Below, one piece after another: positions 1 to 7,978 of a stretch of DNA of 44,430 nucleotides. The notes under the pieces were generated by a model. It did no database searches, had not been told where the DNA came from, and saw nothing but the letters and a program-made list of their open reading frames with translations. Position 1 is the stretch's first letter; each line of letters opens with the position of its first letter. The position numbers and the translations under genes are program-made. The stretch comes from an uncultured Clostridium sp. (lineage in GTDB: Bacteria > Bacillota > Clostridia > TANB77 > CAG-508), in assembly GCA_905213875.1 (NCBI GenBank), contig CAJMJN010000010.1, positions 1-44,430 of the forward strand. Reading direction: 5' to 3'.

Positions 1-2
1 CT

Positions 3-68
3 GATGTCCAAATTACACCAAGTACAGGAACAAATAGTGCAAGTAATAAACATACAATAGATTGGTAA
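3..68 (+). CDS. Possible 3' end of an upstream gene (partial)
   Basis: The frame starting at base 3 stays open from the window edge to a TAA at 66-68 and reads DVQITPSTGTNSASNKHTIDW. The composition (Thr/Ser/Asn rich) would suit the C-terminus of a secreted or surface protein, but 21 residues are too few to assign a family. The other forward frames also hold short open stretches, so this is a weak call. Confidence 0.25.
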   Translation, partial: DVQITPSTGTNSASNKHTIDW

Positions 69-80
69 AATAAAAACCGC

Positions 81-245
81 CTAAAGAGACCAACGGATTA
101 ACGACTTTAGACGTTAAGTAAGGAATTTTCAAGGAGCCTTCAAAAAGGTTCAAAGAACATTTTTGGTAGGTTCAATGAAAATTCTGAAAATCCTGATGTT
201 AAATTTAACTATATGATACGCTTCGACTTGCATAGTTGAATTTTA
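81..245 (+). ncRNA. Candidate structured RNA / leader with several nested stems
   Basis: This gene-free stretch holds unusually dense inverted repeats. TTAACG (98-103) pairs with CGTTAA (112-117), and CTAAAG (81-86) could pair with CTTTAG (105-110) as a competing stem. GAATTTTCA (123-131) pairs with TGAAAATTC (176-184), enclosing two hairpins, GAGCCTT/AAGGTTC (134-140/145-151) and GAAC/GTTC (155-158/170-173), so a three-way junction is possible. A long imperfect hairpin spans 200-215/231-245. I cannot match it to a known riboswitch class. It could be the 3' UTR of the gene to the left or the leader of the membrane-protein gene at 505. Confidence 0.35.
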
Positions 246-306
246 CAATCAAAATTTTTTTGTTTAAATAATTTTAATAAAATAACTTTTTTAGTTTTAA
301 TCATCA

Positions 307-348
307 AAAAGAAATTATTCTTTTCCTCGAAAGAGGTTTCTTTTTTTA
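307..348 (+). terminator. Rho-independent terminator
   Basis: CCTC-GAAA-GAGG (325-336) forms a GNRA-like tetraloop hairpin, the flanking AAAGAAA and TTTCTTT extend the stem, and a T tract follows at 341-347. It ends whatever is transcribed through the 1-300 region before the gene at 505. Confidence 0.7.
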
Positions 349-504
349 TTGTGTAAAAATACCATCACCTTATCTTATAAATACTTTAACTTTTTTCTAT
401 TTTATGATATGATAACATATATCTAAATACGATAATATATAAATGAGAAACAATACTTAGCAGTAAATATGGATTATAAGTAAATCAATATAATGAAGGT
501 GAAA

Positions 505-1236
505 ATGTTGAAAAAAGAAAAAAGAAACAAAACAATTAAAATAATAATATTTATAATAACAATAATGATACTAATAGGATGTACAATATACTTATATCCA
601 ATAATGAAAGAATTGTTAAAACCAGAAGGAAGAGAAAATTTAAAAATAGAAATTCAGCAAAACGGGCCAAATGGAATATTGCTATTATTAGGATTAGAGG
701 CAGCACAAATATTTTTACCAATATTACCAGGTGAACCAATAGAAATTTTAGCAGGTATGTGTTATGGAACATTTGGAGGATTAATCTTTATAATGTTATC
801 TGTATTTATAGTAACTGCTATGATATTCTTTATGGTAAGAAAATTTGGAAGAGACTTTGTGTATACAATGGTAAGCAAAGAAAAAATTCAAAAAATTGAA
901 AATAGTAAATTATTTACACATCCAAAACAGATAGAATATATAATGTTAATTCTATTCTTGCTTCCAGGAACACCAAAAGATTTATTGACATACTTAGCAG
1001 GATTACTACCAATAAAACCAAGTAGATTTATAGTAATAGCAACACTTGCAAGATTTCCATCAATTATATCGTCAACATATGCTGGTGCAACATTGATAAA
1101 TGGAAATTGGAAAATAGGATTACTAATGTATGTAGGGATATTTGTAGTTGTCGGAATAGCAATATTATTAGCTAAGAAATTTGATAAAACAGAAATAACA
1201 AAAGAGATATTAGAAGAAACTAAAAAAGTTAACTAA
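505..1236 (+). CDS. TVP38/TMEM64 (VTT/DedA-like) membrane protein
   Basis: A polytopic membrane protein of about 243 residues with the hallmark TVP38/TMEM64 features: a conserved loop LPGEPIEILAGMCYG in the first half and LLPGTPKDLLTYLAGLLPI in the second, each beside a long hydrophobic helix. Members of this family sit in the cytoplasmic membrane, and relatives are linked to lipid scrambling or membrane homeostasis; no substrate can be read from the sequence. An in-frame ATG at 493 exists, but AAGGTG at 496-501 places the likelier start at 505. It is followed 24 bases later by rlmD and may be co-transcribed with it. Confidence 0.85.
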   Translation: MLKKEKRNKTIKIIIFIITIMILIGCTIYLYPIMKELLKPEGRENLKIEIQQNGPNGILLLLGLEAAQIFLPILPGEPIEILAGMCYGTFGGLIFIMLSVFIVTAMIFFMVRKFGRDFVYTMVSKEKIQKIENSKLFTHPKQIEYIMLILFLLPGTPKDLLTYLAGLLPIKPSRFIVIATLARFPSIISSTYAGATLINGNWKIGLLMYVGIFVVVGIAILLAKKFDKTEITKEILEETKKVN

Positions 1237-1260
1237 AAAAATTAATAATAGGAGATTTAA

Positions 1261-2619
1261 ATGCCAGTAGAGAAAAATAAAGAGTACATAGTAGAAATAA
1301 TTGATAATGGATTTGCAGGAGAAGGAATTGCAAAAATTAATAATTTTACAATATTTATTCCTAATACTTTAAAAGGTGAAAAAGTTAAAGTTTTAATTGT
1401 TAAAGTATTAAAATCACATGCATTTGGAAAAATAGTAGAAATACTAGAAAAATCACAAGATAGAGTAGAGTGTGATTGTAATACATATAAAAGATGTGGT
1501 GGATGTGATTTAAGACATGTAAAATATGAAAAAACATTAGAAATGAAGCAAAATGCAGTTCAAAGTTTAGTTAATAAAACACTAAAAAATAAGATTAATG
1601 TAAAAGAAACTCTAGGAATGGATAATCCATATTATTATAGAAATAAGGCACAATATCCAGTAGGTGTAAATAAATATGGAAAGGCCCAGATAGGAGTTTT
1701 TGCAAACAGAACACATGAAATAATACCTATTCAAGAATGTCTTATTCAAAACAAAAAAAGTCAAGAACTTGCAAATTTTATTATAAAATTTATAAACGAT
1801 AATAACATTAGTGTATATAATGAAAAAAATCAAAATGGATTAATAAGGCATATTGTAACTAAAGTTGGGATAAAAACAAATGAAATTATGTGTATAATTG
1901 TTATTAACGGAAAAAATATACCAAAAGAGAAAGAATTGGTAAAACAAATAATTGATAAATTCCCAGAAGTAAAAACAGTCGTAAAAAATATAAATACGAA
2001 AAATACAAATGTTATTATGGGAAAAGAAAGTATAAATATATATGGAGAGGGATATATAAACGATAAATTAGGAGAATATATATTTAAAATTTCACCACAT
2101 TCATTTTATCAAGTAAATCCAATCCAAGCGGAAAAACTTTATAACATAGGAGTTAAAGCAGCACAAATTTCTAAAAATAATGTGGTATTTGATTTATATT
2201 GCGGGATAGGAACAATATCATTATTTATGTCCAAATATGCTAAAAAAGTATATGGAATAGAGATTGTAGAACAAGCAATAGAAGATGCCAAGGAAAATGC
2301 AAAAATAAATAATGTAGAAAATGCAGAATTTATAGCAGGTGATGTTGAAAAAGTTTTAGAGGACCTAATAAATAAAAAGAAAGTAATTCCAGATATTATT
2401 ATGATAGATCCACCTAGAAAAGGAATGGATGAAAATAGTATAAAGAATATATTAAAAATTAGTCCTAAAAAATTAGTCTATATTAGTTGTAACCCTGCTA
2501 CATTGGTTAGAGATTTGGCTGAATTTGAGGAAAAGTATGATGTAAAAACAATAGAGCCAGTAGATATGTTTCCATATAGTAAACATGTTGAATGTGTGTC
2601 AGTACTAGAACTAAAGTAA
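1261..2619 (+). CDS. rlmD: 23S rRNA (uracil-5-)-methyltransferase, RlmD/RumA family
   Basis: A 452-residue class I methyltransferase that would make 5-methyluridine in 23S rRNA in the cytoplasm. An N-terminal TRAM domain (about residues 3-60) is followed by an Fe-S-type cysteine cluster (C73, C79 and C82, with another Cys near 163), the SAM-binding motif DLYCGIGTISLF near 310, DPPRKG near 383, and the catalytic-cysteine motif ISCNPATL (C410). Length and motif order are normal. The SD TAGGAG is well placed before ATG 1261. In Gram-positive bacteria one enzyme of this type (RlmCD) may modify two sites, so the exact position (U747, U1939 or both) is not settled here. Confidence 0.92.
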   Translation: MPVEKNKEYIVEIIDNGFAGEGIAKINNFTIFIPNTLKGEKVKVLIVKVLKSHAFGKIVEILEKSQDRVECDCNTYKRCGGCDLRHVKYEKTLEMKQNAVQSLVNKTLKNKINVKETLGMDNPYYYRNKAQYPVGVNKYGKAQIGVFANRTHEIIPIQECLIQNKKSQELANFIIKFINDNNISVYNEKNQNGLIRHIVTKVGIKTNEIMCIIVINGKNIPKEKELVKQIIDKFPEVKTVVKNINTKNTNVIMGKESINIYGEGYINDKLGEYIFKISPHSFYQVNPIQAEKLYNIGVKAAQISKNNVVFDLYCGIGTISLFMSKYAKKVYGIEIVEQAIEDAKENAKINNVENAEFIAGDVEKVLEDLINKKKVIPDIIMIDPPRKGMDENSIKNILKISPKKLVYISCNPATLVRDLAEFEEKYDVKTIEPVDMFPYSKHVECVSVLELK

Positions 2620-2795
2620 TATAAGTATCAGGAGATATTCTATAAGGATACTGCTGATGGAAAAAGTAAATTTTGGCATGTGTATACAGTAATAGTACAG
2701 AAAAAATAAGTTTGGGAGAATTTTTAATGAAAATAATAACATTACGTGGAAGTTTAAAATATCAAAAAGAAATGATGATTATTGCAAGAGTATAA
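2620..2795 (+). pseudogene. Gene remnants between rlmD and the 336-aa gene
   Basis: Two short coding-like pieces fill this gap. Directly after the rlmD stop the same frame stays open to a TAA at 2707-2709 and ends in FWHVYTVIVQKK, which looks like a protein C-terminus. At 2727-2795 a 22-residue ORF begins MKIITLRGSLKYQKEMM, which resembles the N-terminus of a small family common in clostridia, but it stops after 22 residues. Neither piece is a complete gene. I read this as a decayed locus; the family resemblance is from memory and not checked. Confidence 0.35.
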
Positions 2796-2851
2796 AAAAC
2801 ATAAGGAATAATAAATGTAGCAGTAAATATAGGAGAAGAGAAGAAAATAAA

Positions 2852-3862
2852 ATGAATAAACAAACAATTGAAGAATGGACAAAATCAGTAGAAAAAATAT
2901 CTACAGGATTTGAACAAATAAATACAGAACTAAAGAGAAAGTATATTATATGGAATATTGAAGTTTTTAATACATTAGCTTCACATATAAAAGAGAGTAT
3001 AGCAACATTTGGAACAGGCTACCCATTTTATGTATTGGATGAAAATTTAGAAGGAGAAATACCAATTATCCAAGAACAAGTTAGATATAATAGACAATTA
3101 GTAAGAGATGGAGAACCATTTCAAAAATCTATATGGGAATGTAAAAAATGTTTAGATGAAAGATATGAACAAATGCCAGATTTAAAGACTATATGTAAAC
3201 CATGCCCAAGAATTTCGAATAAGTTGAAGCCTAGAAAATTGATTAACAGGTTACCAGATATTGACATGTGGATTATTTGTAAAAATGGAAGTGTAGAAAC
3301 AACACAAGAAAAATTGAGCAAATTATTAGAAAAAAATAATATGAGTACAAGTGATAAGAATCCTATTAATACAATAGAAGAACTAGAAGAAGTAACTGAA
3401 CAGCTAAAACAGGGAATTATGCCAACAAGTTATTTGCCAATAGATTGCCATATTGTAGAAGAAAAAGATATATTAAAACTTCTTCAAATGGTGCCAGAGG
3501 AATTAGAAAAAGCTGACAAACAGAAGCAAATACCATATTTGCCAATTCTTCCAAAATCGTATAGAAAAGATTGGCAATATGATGATGAAGCATATAATTT
3601 TATTTATGATTATCTTTCAGCATTTACAGCTTTTGGATTTAATGGAGAATTAAAGGAAAGCTTAGAAGAAGGAAGAAAAATAGTAGCATCAAGATATTCT
3701 CCTCAAAAATTACTAGAATTTTTAAAACAATCAGCGACTGATTCAAACTTTAGAAGGTTTCAAACTAAAGAGTTAGAAGAAATATTTTTAAGAAAAGTAG
3801 AAAACTGGGGAGAAAAAGCAAAAATGAAAGAAATACAAGAAGAACTTGTAGAAGAATTATAA
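2852..3862 (+). CDS. Conserved-looking protein of unknown function with a CxxC pair
   Basis: A 336-residue soluble protein; I do not recognise the family. A likely metal-binding cluster C97-x2-C100 ... C115-x2-C118 lies in a basic segment, followed by RLPDIDMWIIC near 133. The rest is largely helical and acidic, with a Lys/Glu-rich C-terminus and no signal peptide or membrane helix. SD AGGAGAAGAG lies upstream of ATG 2852. It ends 30 bases before the PHP-domain gene on the same strand, so the two may form an operon. A zinc-stabilised nucleic-acid-related role would be a guess. Confidence 0.7.
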   Translation: MNKQTIEEWTKSVEKISTGFEQINTELKRKYIIWNIEVFNTLASHIKESIATFGTGYPFYVLDENLEGEIPIIQEQVRYNRQLVRDGEPFQKSIWECKKCLDERYEQMPDLKTICKPCPRISNKLKPRKLINRLPDIDMWIICKNGSVETTQEKLSKLLEKNNMSTSDKNPINTIEELEEVTEQLKQGIMPTSYLPIDCHIVEEKDILKLLQMVPEELEKADKQKQIPYLPILPKSYRKDWQYDDEAYNFIYDYLSAFTAFGFNGELKESLEEGRKIVASRYSPQKLLEFLKQSATDSNFRRFQTKELEEIFLRKVENWGEKAKMKEIQEELVEEL

Positions 3863-3892
3863 AAATATCATAAAATGAAAAGAGGAATAAAA

Positions 3893-4780
3893 ATGAAAAT
3901 AGATTTACATATTCATACTAAAATGTCAGATGGTGAGTTAACTCCTAAAGAAGTAATTGATAAAGCTATAGAAAACAAAGTGAAAGTTATTTCAATTGCA
4001 GATCATGATACTATAGAAGCATATACAGAAGAATTTATACAATATGCTGAAAACAAAGGGATAAAATTAATAAAGGGAGTAGAAATATCAACAAAAATAA
4101 ATAAATGTGGCATACATGTATTAGGATATAACATAGATGTAGAAAATGAAAAATTTAAAGAAAGTTTATATAAAATAAGAAATGCTAGACATGAATATTT
4201 GTATAAGGTAAGCGAAAAATTAGAAAAACTAGGTTATTATATAAATACAGAGGAACTAGATAAAATTGATGCTGTTACTAAAGCACATATTGCATTAGAT
4301 ATTATAAAAAGTTCTAAAAATGAGCAAAAATTTTTAGATGAATTTGGACATATACCAGGAAAAGGAGAATTTATAGAAACAGTTATGAATGAAAATTGTC
4401 CTGCATATGTAAAAAAAGAAACAGTAACTCCTCAAAAAGCTGCCGAAATTATAAGACAAGCAAATGGAAAAGTTATATTAGCACATCCAGTAGCATACGA
4501 ACATGAAGATGGACTAAATGAAGAAGATATTTTAAAAATAGTAAAAGATATGAATCCAGATGGAATAGAAAGCAATTACATATATATTGATAAGGATAAT
4601 AATGAGTTTGATGAATGTGAAAAATGGAATCGATTTGCTAAAAATAATAATTTATTTGTAACAGTTGGAACAGATTTTCATAATAGTGATGGAATTAGAC
4701 CAGAAATTGGTTTTGTAAATAAAAGAATAGAATTAACAGAAGATGAAATAGATGAAATTATAGAAAATTTAGAAAAATAA
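3893..4780 (+). CDS. PHP-domain metal-dependent phosphoesterase
   Basis: About 295 residues. The PHP motifs are present in order: DLHIHTKMSDG at the N-terminus (H6, H8), ADHDT near 36-40, GVEIST, AHPVAYEHE, and GTDFHNSDG near the C-terminus; these place His and Asp residues round a two- or three-metal centre. Relatives such as YciV/RnmA hydrolyse 3',5'-nucleoside bisphosphates or short RNA 5' ends in the cytoplasm, which is the most likely activity. An in-frame ATG at 3875 is poorer: AAAGAGGA at 3879-3886 lies 6 bases before ATG 3893, which I take as the start. Confidence 0.85.
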   Translation: MKIDLHIHTKMSDGELTPKEVIDKAIENKVKVISIADHDTIEAYTEEFIQYAENKGIKLIKGVEISTKINKCGIHVLGYNIDVENEKFKESLYKIRNARHEYLYKVSEKLEKLGYYINTEELDKIDAVTKAHIALDIIKSSKNEQKFLDEFGHIPGKGEFIETVMNENCPAYVKKETVTPQKAAEIIRQANGKVILAHPVAYEHEDGLNEEDILKIVKDMNPDGIESNYIYIDKDNNEFDECEKWNRFAKNNNLFVTVGTDFHNSDGIRPEIGFVNKRIELTEDEIDEIIENLEK

Positions 4781-4868
4781 AGTATTTTTTAAATTTCTAC
4801 AAATTTAGCGATAAAAAGGTGTATAATCATATATGAATAAAACAAAAATAAAGTAAAGGAAAATAAAA

Positions 4869-5774
4869 ATGGAAAAAGAATTTAAATCAGGATTTGTAAC
4901 TTTAATAGGAAGAACTAATGTTGGAAAATCAACACTATTAAACTTATTAGTAGGAGAAAAAGTTGCAGCAATAGCAAATAAAGTTCAAACTACAAGAACA
5001 GCAATAAGGGGAATTGTAAATAGAAAAAACTCACAAATTATATTTACAGACACACCAGGAATACATAAACCACATACAAAATTAAATGAAACAATGTTAG
5101 AAACATCTTTTACAAGTTTAGCAGATGCTGATGTAGTTTTATTTTTAATAGAAGCAACAAGTAATGAAATAGGAAGAGGAGACAGCAGAATAATAGAAAA
5201 ATTAAAAGAAGATAAAGCAAAAACAATTTTAATTATAAATAAAATTGATTTAGTAAAAAGAGAAAAACTTTTAAATTTAATTGATTTATATCGCAAAGAA
5301 TACGATTTTGAAGCGGTTATTCCTATTTCTGCAACAAATAGCAAATATAGAGAAATTATTTTAGACGAAATTGAAAAGAACTTAAAACCAGGACCTGCAT
5401 ATTATGATAAAGAAGAATATACAGATCAAACTTTAAGACAACTTGCAGAAGAAACAATAAGAGAAAAAGCATTAACACTTTTAAGAGACGAAGTACCACA
5501 TGGAATATATGTAGAAGTTCAAAAAATGAAGCAAAGAACTAACAAAAATGGTGAAGAAATATATGATATTGAAGCCACAATTTACTGCCTAAGAGATTCA
5601 CATAAAGGCATTATAATAGGAAAAAATGGAGAAATGTTAAAAAGAATAGGCAGAGCAGCAAGAATTGATATGGAGAATAATTTTGGTTTTAAAGTTAATC
5701 TAAAAACTTGGGTAAAAGTAAAAGAAGATTGGCAAGATAACAATTCAATAGTAAATAAATTTAAATTACAATAA
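4869..5774 (+). CDS. era: GTPase Era
   Basis: 301 residues, the normal Era length. The P-loop is GRTNVGKST (residues 14-22), followed by DTPGIHKPHTKL (G3) and NKIDL (G4), then a C-terminal KH domain with GIIIGKNGEMLKRIG that binds the 3' end of 16S rRNA. Era assists 30S subunit maturation and couples it to growth. The Thr at residue 16 replaces the Pro usual in GRPNVGKS, a mild deviation. SD AAAGGAAA precedes ATG 4869. Its position before yqzL and recO matches the order found in many Bacillota and supports all three names. Confidence 0.96.
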   Translation: MEKEFKSGFVTLIGRTNVGKSTLLNLLVGEKVAAIANKVQTTRTAIRGIVNRKNSQIIFTDTPGIHKPHTKLNETMLETSFTSLADADVVLFLIEATSNEIGRGDSRIIEKLKEDKAKTILIINKIDLVKREKLLNLIDLYRKEYDFEAVIPISATNSKYREIILDEIEKNLKPGPAYYDKEEYTDQTLRQLAEETIREKALTLLRDEVPHGIYVEVQKMKQRTNKNGEEIYDIEATIYCLRDSHKGIIIGKNGEMLKRIGRAARIDMENNFGFKVNLKTWVKVKEDWQDNNSIVNKFKLQ

Positions 5775-5862
5775 TTTTACCAAATATAAAATTTAAGTAT
5801 AAAAACCATAAAAAAGCAGAAGATAAAATTAAAGGTAAAACTTTAAAAAGGAAGTGAAGCTG

Positions 5863-6030
5863 ATGATAAAGAAAATTGCATGGAATGCCTTTAAAAATAC
5901 AGGTGATATAAACGCATTTTTAGAACTAAAAGAAATAGAAAATATTGAAAAAAATATTATTGAAAACAAAGATATAAATGATATTAAAATAGAAGAAAAA
6001 AACATAATAAAATCAGAAAATTTATTGTAA
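5863..6030 (+). CDS. yqzL: YqzL-like small protein
   Basis: A 55-residue ORF beginning MIKKIAWNAFKNTGDINAFL, with the W-x2-F-x3-G-x-I-x-A/DYL pattern typical of the YqzL family, followed by an acidic tail rich in Asn, Ile and Lys. SD AAGGAAGTG sits just upstream. YqzL genes lie between era and recO in Bacillota, exactly as here. The function of the family is not known to me. Confidence 0.75.
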   Translation: MIKKIAWNAFKNTGDINAFLELKEIENIEKNIIENKDINDIKIEEKNIIKSENLL

Positions 6031-6050
6031 ACATAAAAAAGGAAATAAAA

Positions 6051-6780
6051 ATGGCAAATACAAAAATAAGTGGAATAATATTATCTGAAAGTAATCTAGG
6101 AGATTTTGATAAAATGTTAACAATGTTAACACCAGGAATGCGGAAAAATATCTTGTGTAGCTAAAGGAGCACGAAGACCTAAAAGTGCTCTTTTAGCAGG
6201 TACACAGATGTTTTGCTTTGGAGAATATCTAGTTTACAAAGGAAGTAGTACATATCATATAAATTCAGTTGAACCAATTGAAATATTTTATAATTTGAGA
6301 ACAGATTTAGATAAATTAAAATATGCAGTACACATTAATAAAATTGTACAAGATGTAACACATGAAAATCAAAATTGCTATAATATTTTACAATTATTAT
6401 TAAACACATTATATACAATCTCTGAGACGGATAAAGATTTAGACTTTGTTATAAGTATATTCAAATTAAGGCTATTATGTATATTGGGATTTAAACCAAG
6501 AGTCGATGAATGCACTATATGTAAACAGAAAGATAATATACAATATTTTAGTATAAAAGATGATGGCTTTAAATGTGCTACATGTGGTAAACAAGATAAG
6601 TCTGCAATAACAATATCAGAAAGTACAAAAAATGCAATTATGTACACAGTTAAAGCACCAGCAAAAAAGATATATTCATTTAATATAAAATCAGAAGCTT
6701 TAGAAGAATTTAAATTAATAGCGAAGTTATATTTTAATCAAAAATTAGAAAAAGAATATAAATTAGAAGAACTATTTTAA
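6051..6780 (+). pseudogene. recO: recO (DNA repair protein RecO), frameshifted
   Basis: From ATG 6051 the frame reads MANTKISGIILSESNLGDF and so on for 30 codons, a normal RecO OB-fold start. An apparent extra C at 6141 then shifts the frame into an early stop; dropping that base restores GMGKISCVAKGARRPKSALL and the rest of RecO to 6780, 243 residues in total. The zinc motif CTICKQK...CATC near the middle of the C-terminal part is intact. RecO loads RecA on SSB-coated DNA. The rest of the gene shows no decay, so this is either an assembly error or a very recent mutation. SD AAGGAAA precedes 6051. Confidence 0.85.
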
Positions 6781-6809
6781 GACAAAGATACAAATTTTAG
6801 CGAAAGAAC

Positions 6810-6838
6810 TTGAAAAAAAATATAATAACAGATATAAT
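6810..6838 (+). promoter_or_regulatory. Sigma-A-type promoter of hpf
   Basis: TTGAAA at 6810-6815 and TATAAT at 6833-6838 are separated by exactly 17 bases. The -10 box is a perfect match and the -35 box is one base off consensus. The start of transcription would fall near 6845, about 40 bases before the hpf start codon. Confidence 0.7.
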
Positions 6839-6883
6839 AAAGATATCAACTAGACAAACTAAAAAGAGAAGGGAGCGATTTTT

Positions 6884-7420
6884 ATGAAAATAAAAATAAC
6901 AGGAAAGGAACTAAAGATAACAGAAGCAATTAATGATTATGTTGAAAGAAAAATGGAAAGAATTGATAAATATTTTAAAGGTATTGAAAATTCAGAAGCT
7001 GAAGTTACATTAAAAACAGAAAGAGAAATACAAATAGCTGAAATTTCTGTAGTAGTAGATGGAGAAAAATATAGAGCAGTAACAGAAGATAAAGATATGT
7101 ATGCATCTATTGATAAAGACATCGATATACTAGAAGGACAAATCAGAAAAACAAAAACTAAAAAAGAAAAAATGATGAGAGAAGGTTCAATAAAAAACAT
7201 AGAAGTATCACTTGAAAAAGAACCAGAAATAGTAAATGAAATAGTAAAAACATCATATTATAGCATTAAACCAATGCTACCAGAAGATGCAGTATTAGCT
7301 TTACAAGAACAACCAACACATAATTTTTTAGTATTTATAAATGTAGAAACAGGAAAAGTAAATGCTGTACACAAACTAAAAGATGGTAAAAATTATGGTT
7401 TAGTAGAACCAGAGGCATAA
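6884..7420 (+). CDS. hpf: Long-form ribosome hibernation promoting factor HPF
   Basis: 178 residues. The N-terminal domain (about 1-100) has the RaiA/HPF beta-alpha fold starting MKIKITGKELKITEAINDYV. A linker leads to the dimerising C-terminal domain (about 120-175) with SYYSIKPMLPEDAVLALQ and HNFLVFINVETGKVNAVHK. The two-domain long form is the one that makes 100S ribosome dimers in most Gram-positive bacteria in stationary phase. SD GAAGGGAG lies before ATG 6884 and a clear promoter at 6810-6838 makes it its own transcription unit. Confidence 0.93.
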   Translation: MKIKITGKELKITEAINDYVERKMERIDKYFKGIENSEAEVTLKTEREIQIAEISVVVDGEKYRAVTEDKDMYASIDKDIDILEGQIRKTKTKKEKMMREGSIKNIEVSLEKEPEIVNEIVKTSYYSIKPMLPEDAVLALQEQPTHNFLVFINVETGKVNAVHKLKDGKNYGLVEPEA

Positions 7421-7482
7421 AGGAAAAAACGGTATTAGAAAGATAAGCTCACACCGTTTATGTATGAAAATAATCTTAAAAA

Positions 7483-7520
7483 ATAAAGGCAGGAAATCAA
7501 ATCCTGCCTTTATGTATTTT
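7483..7520 (+). terminator. Terminator of hpf
   Basis: AAAGGCAGGA (7485-7494) and TCCTGCCTTT (7502-7511) form a perfect 10-bp stem with a 7-base loop. A weaker 7-bp inverted repeat, AAACGGT/ACCGTTT, lies just upstream at 7427-7433/7453-7459. The A tract on one side and T-rich sequence on the other could also let the hairpin serve the SASP gene from the opposite strand. Confidence 0.7.
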
Positions 7521-7590
7521 ATAAATAAAATAATAAAAACAAAATTTAACTTCCTACCATAATGACTAATTAAAAAAATTAACTAATTAA

Positions 7591-7743
7591 CTATTTCATA
7601 TTTCTTTCAGCTTGCTCAATCATTTTTTTAACCATTTGTCCACCTATTTTACCAGCATCTCTGGCTGAAATGTCACCATTATATCCGTCTTTTAAATTAA
7701 CACCAACTTCACTGGCTGTCAAAAAAATATTTGAAGTAATCAT
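7591..7743 (-). pseudogene. Alpha/beta-type small acid-soluble spore protein, N-terminus missing
   Basis: The minus strand encodes 50 residues ending SEVGVNLKDGYNGDISARDAG and GGQMVKKMIEQAERNMK, a clear match to the DNA-binding second half of alpha/beta SASPs, which coat and protect spore DNA. The usual first helix (PEAK.AL..FK.E.A) is absent: the frame begins MITSNIFLTA and meets a stop 18 bases further upstream, with no SD sequence. Homology seems to begin near 7713. Because the mobile element starts on this side, the gene was probably cut by its insertion, with its 5' part at the other end of the element; independent decay is the alternative. Confidence 0.7.
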
Positions 7744-7803
7744 TCTAGTTGTATTCCACTATTATCAAGGCTTTTAGAAAATTATAAATACATAAAAAAT
7801 GAG

Positions 7804-7831
7804 AGAAACATTCTTAATGTTTCTTTTTTTT
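7804..7831 (+). terminator. Terminator at the left edge of the ICE
   Basis: AGAAACAT (7804-7811) and ATGTTTCT (7817-7824) form an 8-bp stem with a 5-base loop and are followed by a run of T to 7831. It would insulate the first ICE gene from transcription entering from the left. Confidence 0.65.
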
Positions 7832-7855
7832 GAGTCAAAAAGGAGAGTGAATAAA

Positions 7856-7978
7856 ATGTTTTGGATAGGATTATTGATAGGACTAATAATAGGAGCGAAT
7901 GTATCCTTGATACTTTATGCTTGTATAGTAGCAGGAGGTAAAGCAGATGAACATATTGATGAGTCTACTATCAAATAG
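7856..7978 (+). CDS. Small membrane protein, DUF3789-like
   Basis: A 40-residue ORF, MFWIGLLIGLIIGANVSLIL then YACIVAGGKADEHIDESTIK: one hydrophobic helix and a short charged tail ending in a GGKADE-type segment, as in the small DUF3789 proteins encoded in many conjugative elements. SD AAGGAGAG lies upstream. Its 3' end overlaps the next gene by 32 bases, and the SD of that gene (AGGAGG at 7933-7938) lies inside it, so the two are probably translationally coupled. Function unknown. Confidence 0.6.
   Translation: MFWIGLLIGLIIGANVSLILYACIVAGGKADEHIDESTIK

Noticed and set aside
4815..4830. Promoter for era around TATAAT near 4823
   Set aside because: The -10 box is good but no acceptable -35 box or TGn extension is placed correctly, so it is not listed as a feature.
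4985..5344. Open frame of 119 codons on the minus strand inside era
   Set aside because: It is a shadow of era: no SD, hydrophobic composition caused by the antisense of AT-rich codons, and it lies wholly within a clearly recognised gene.
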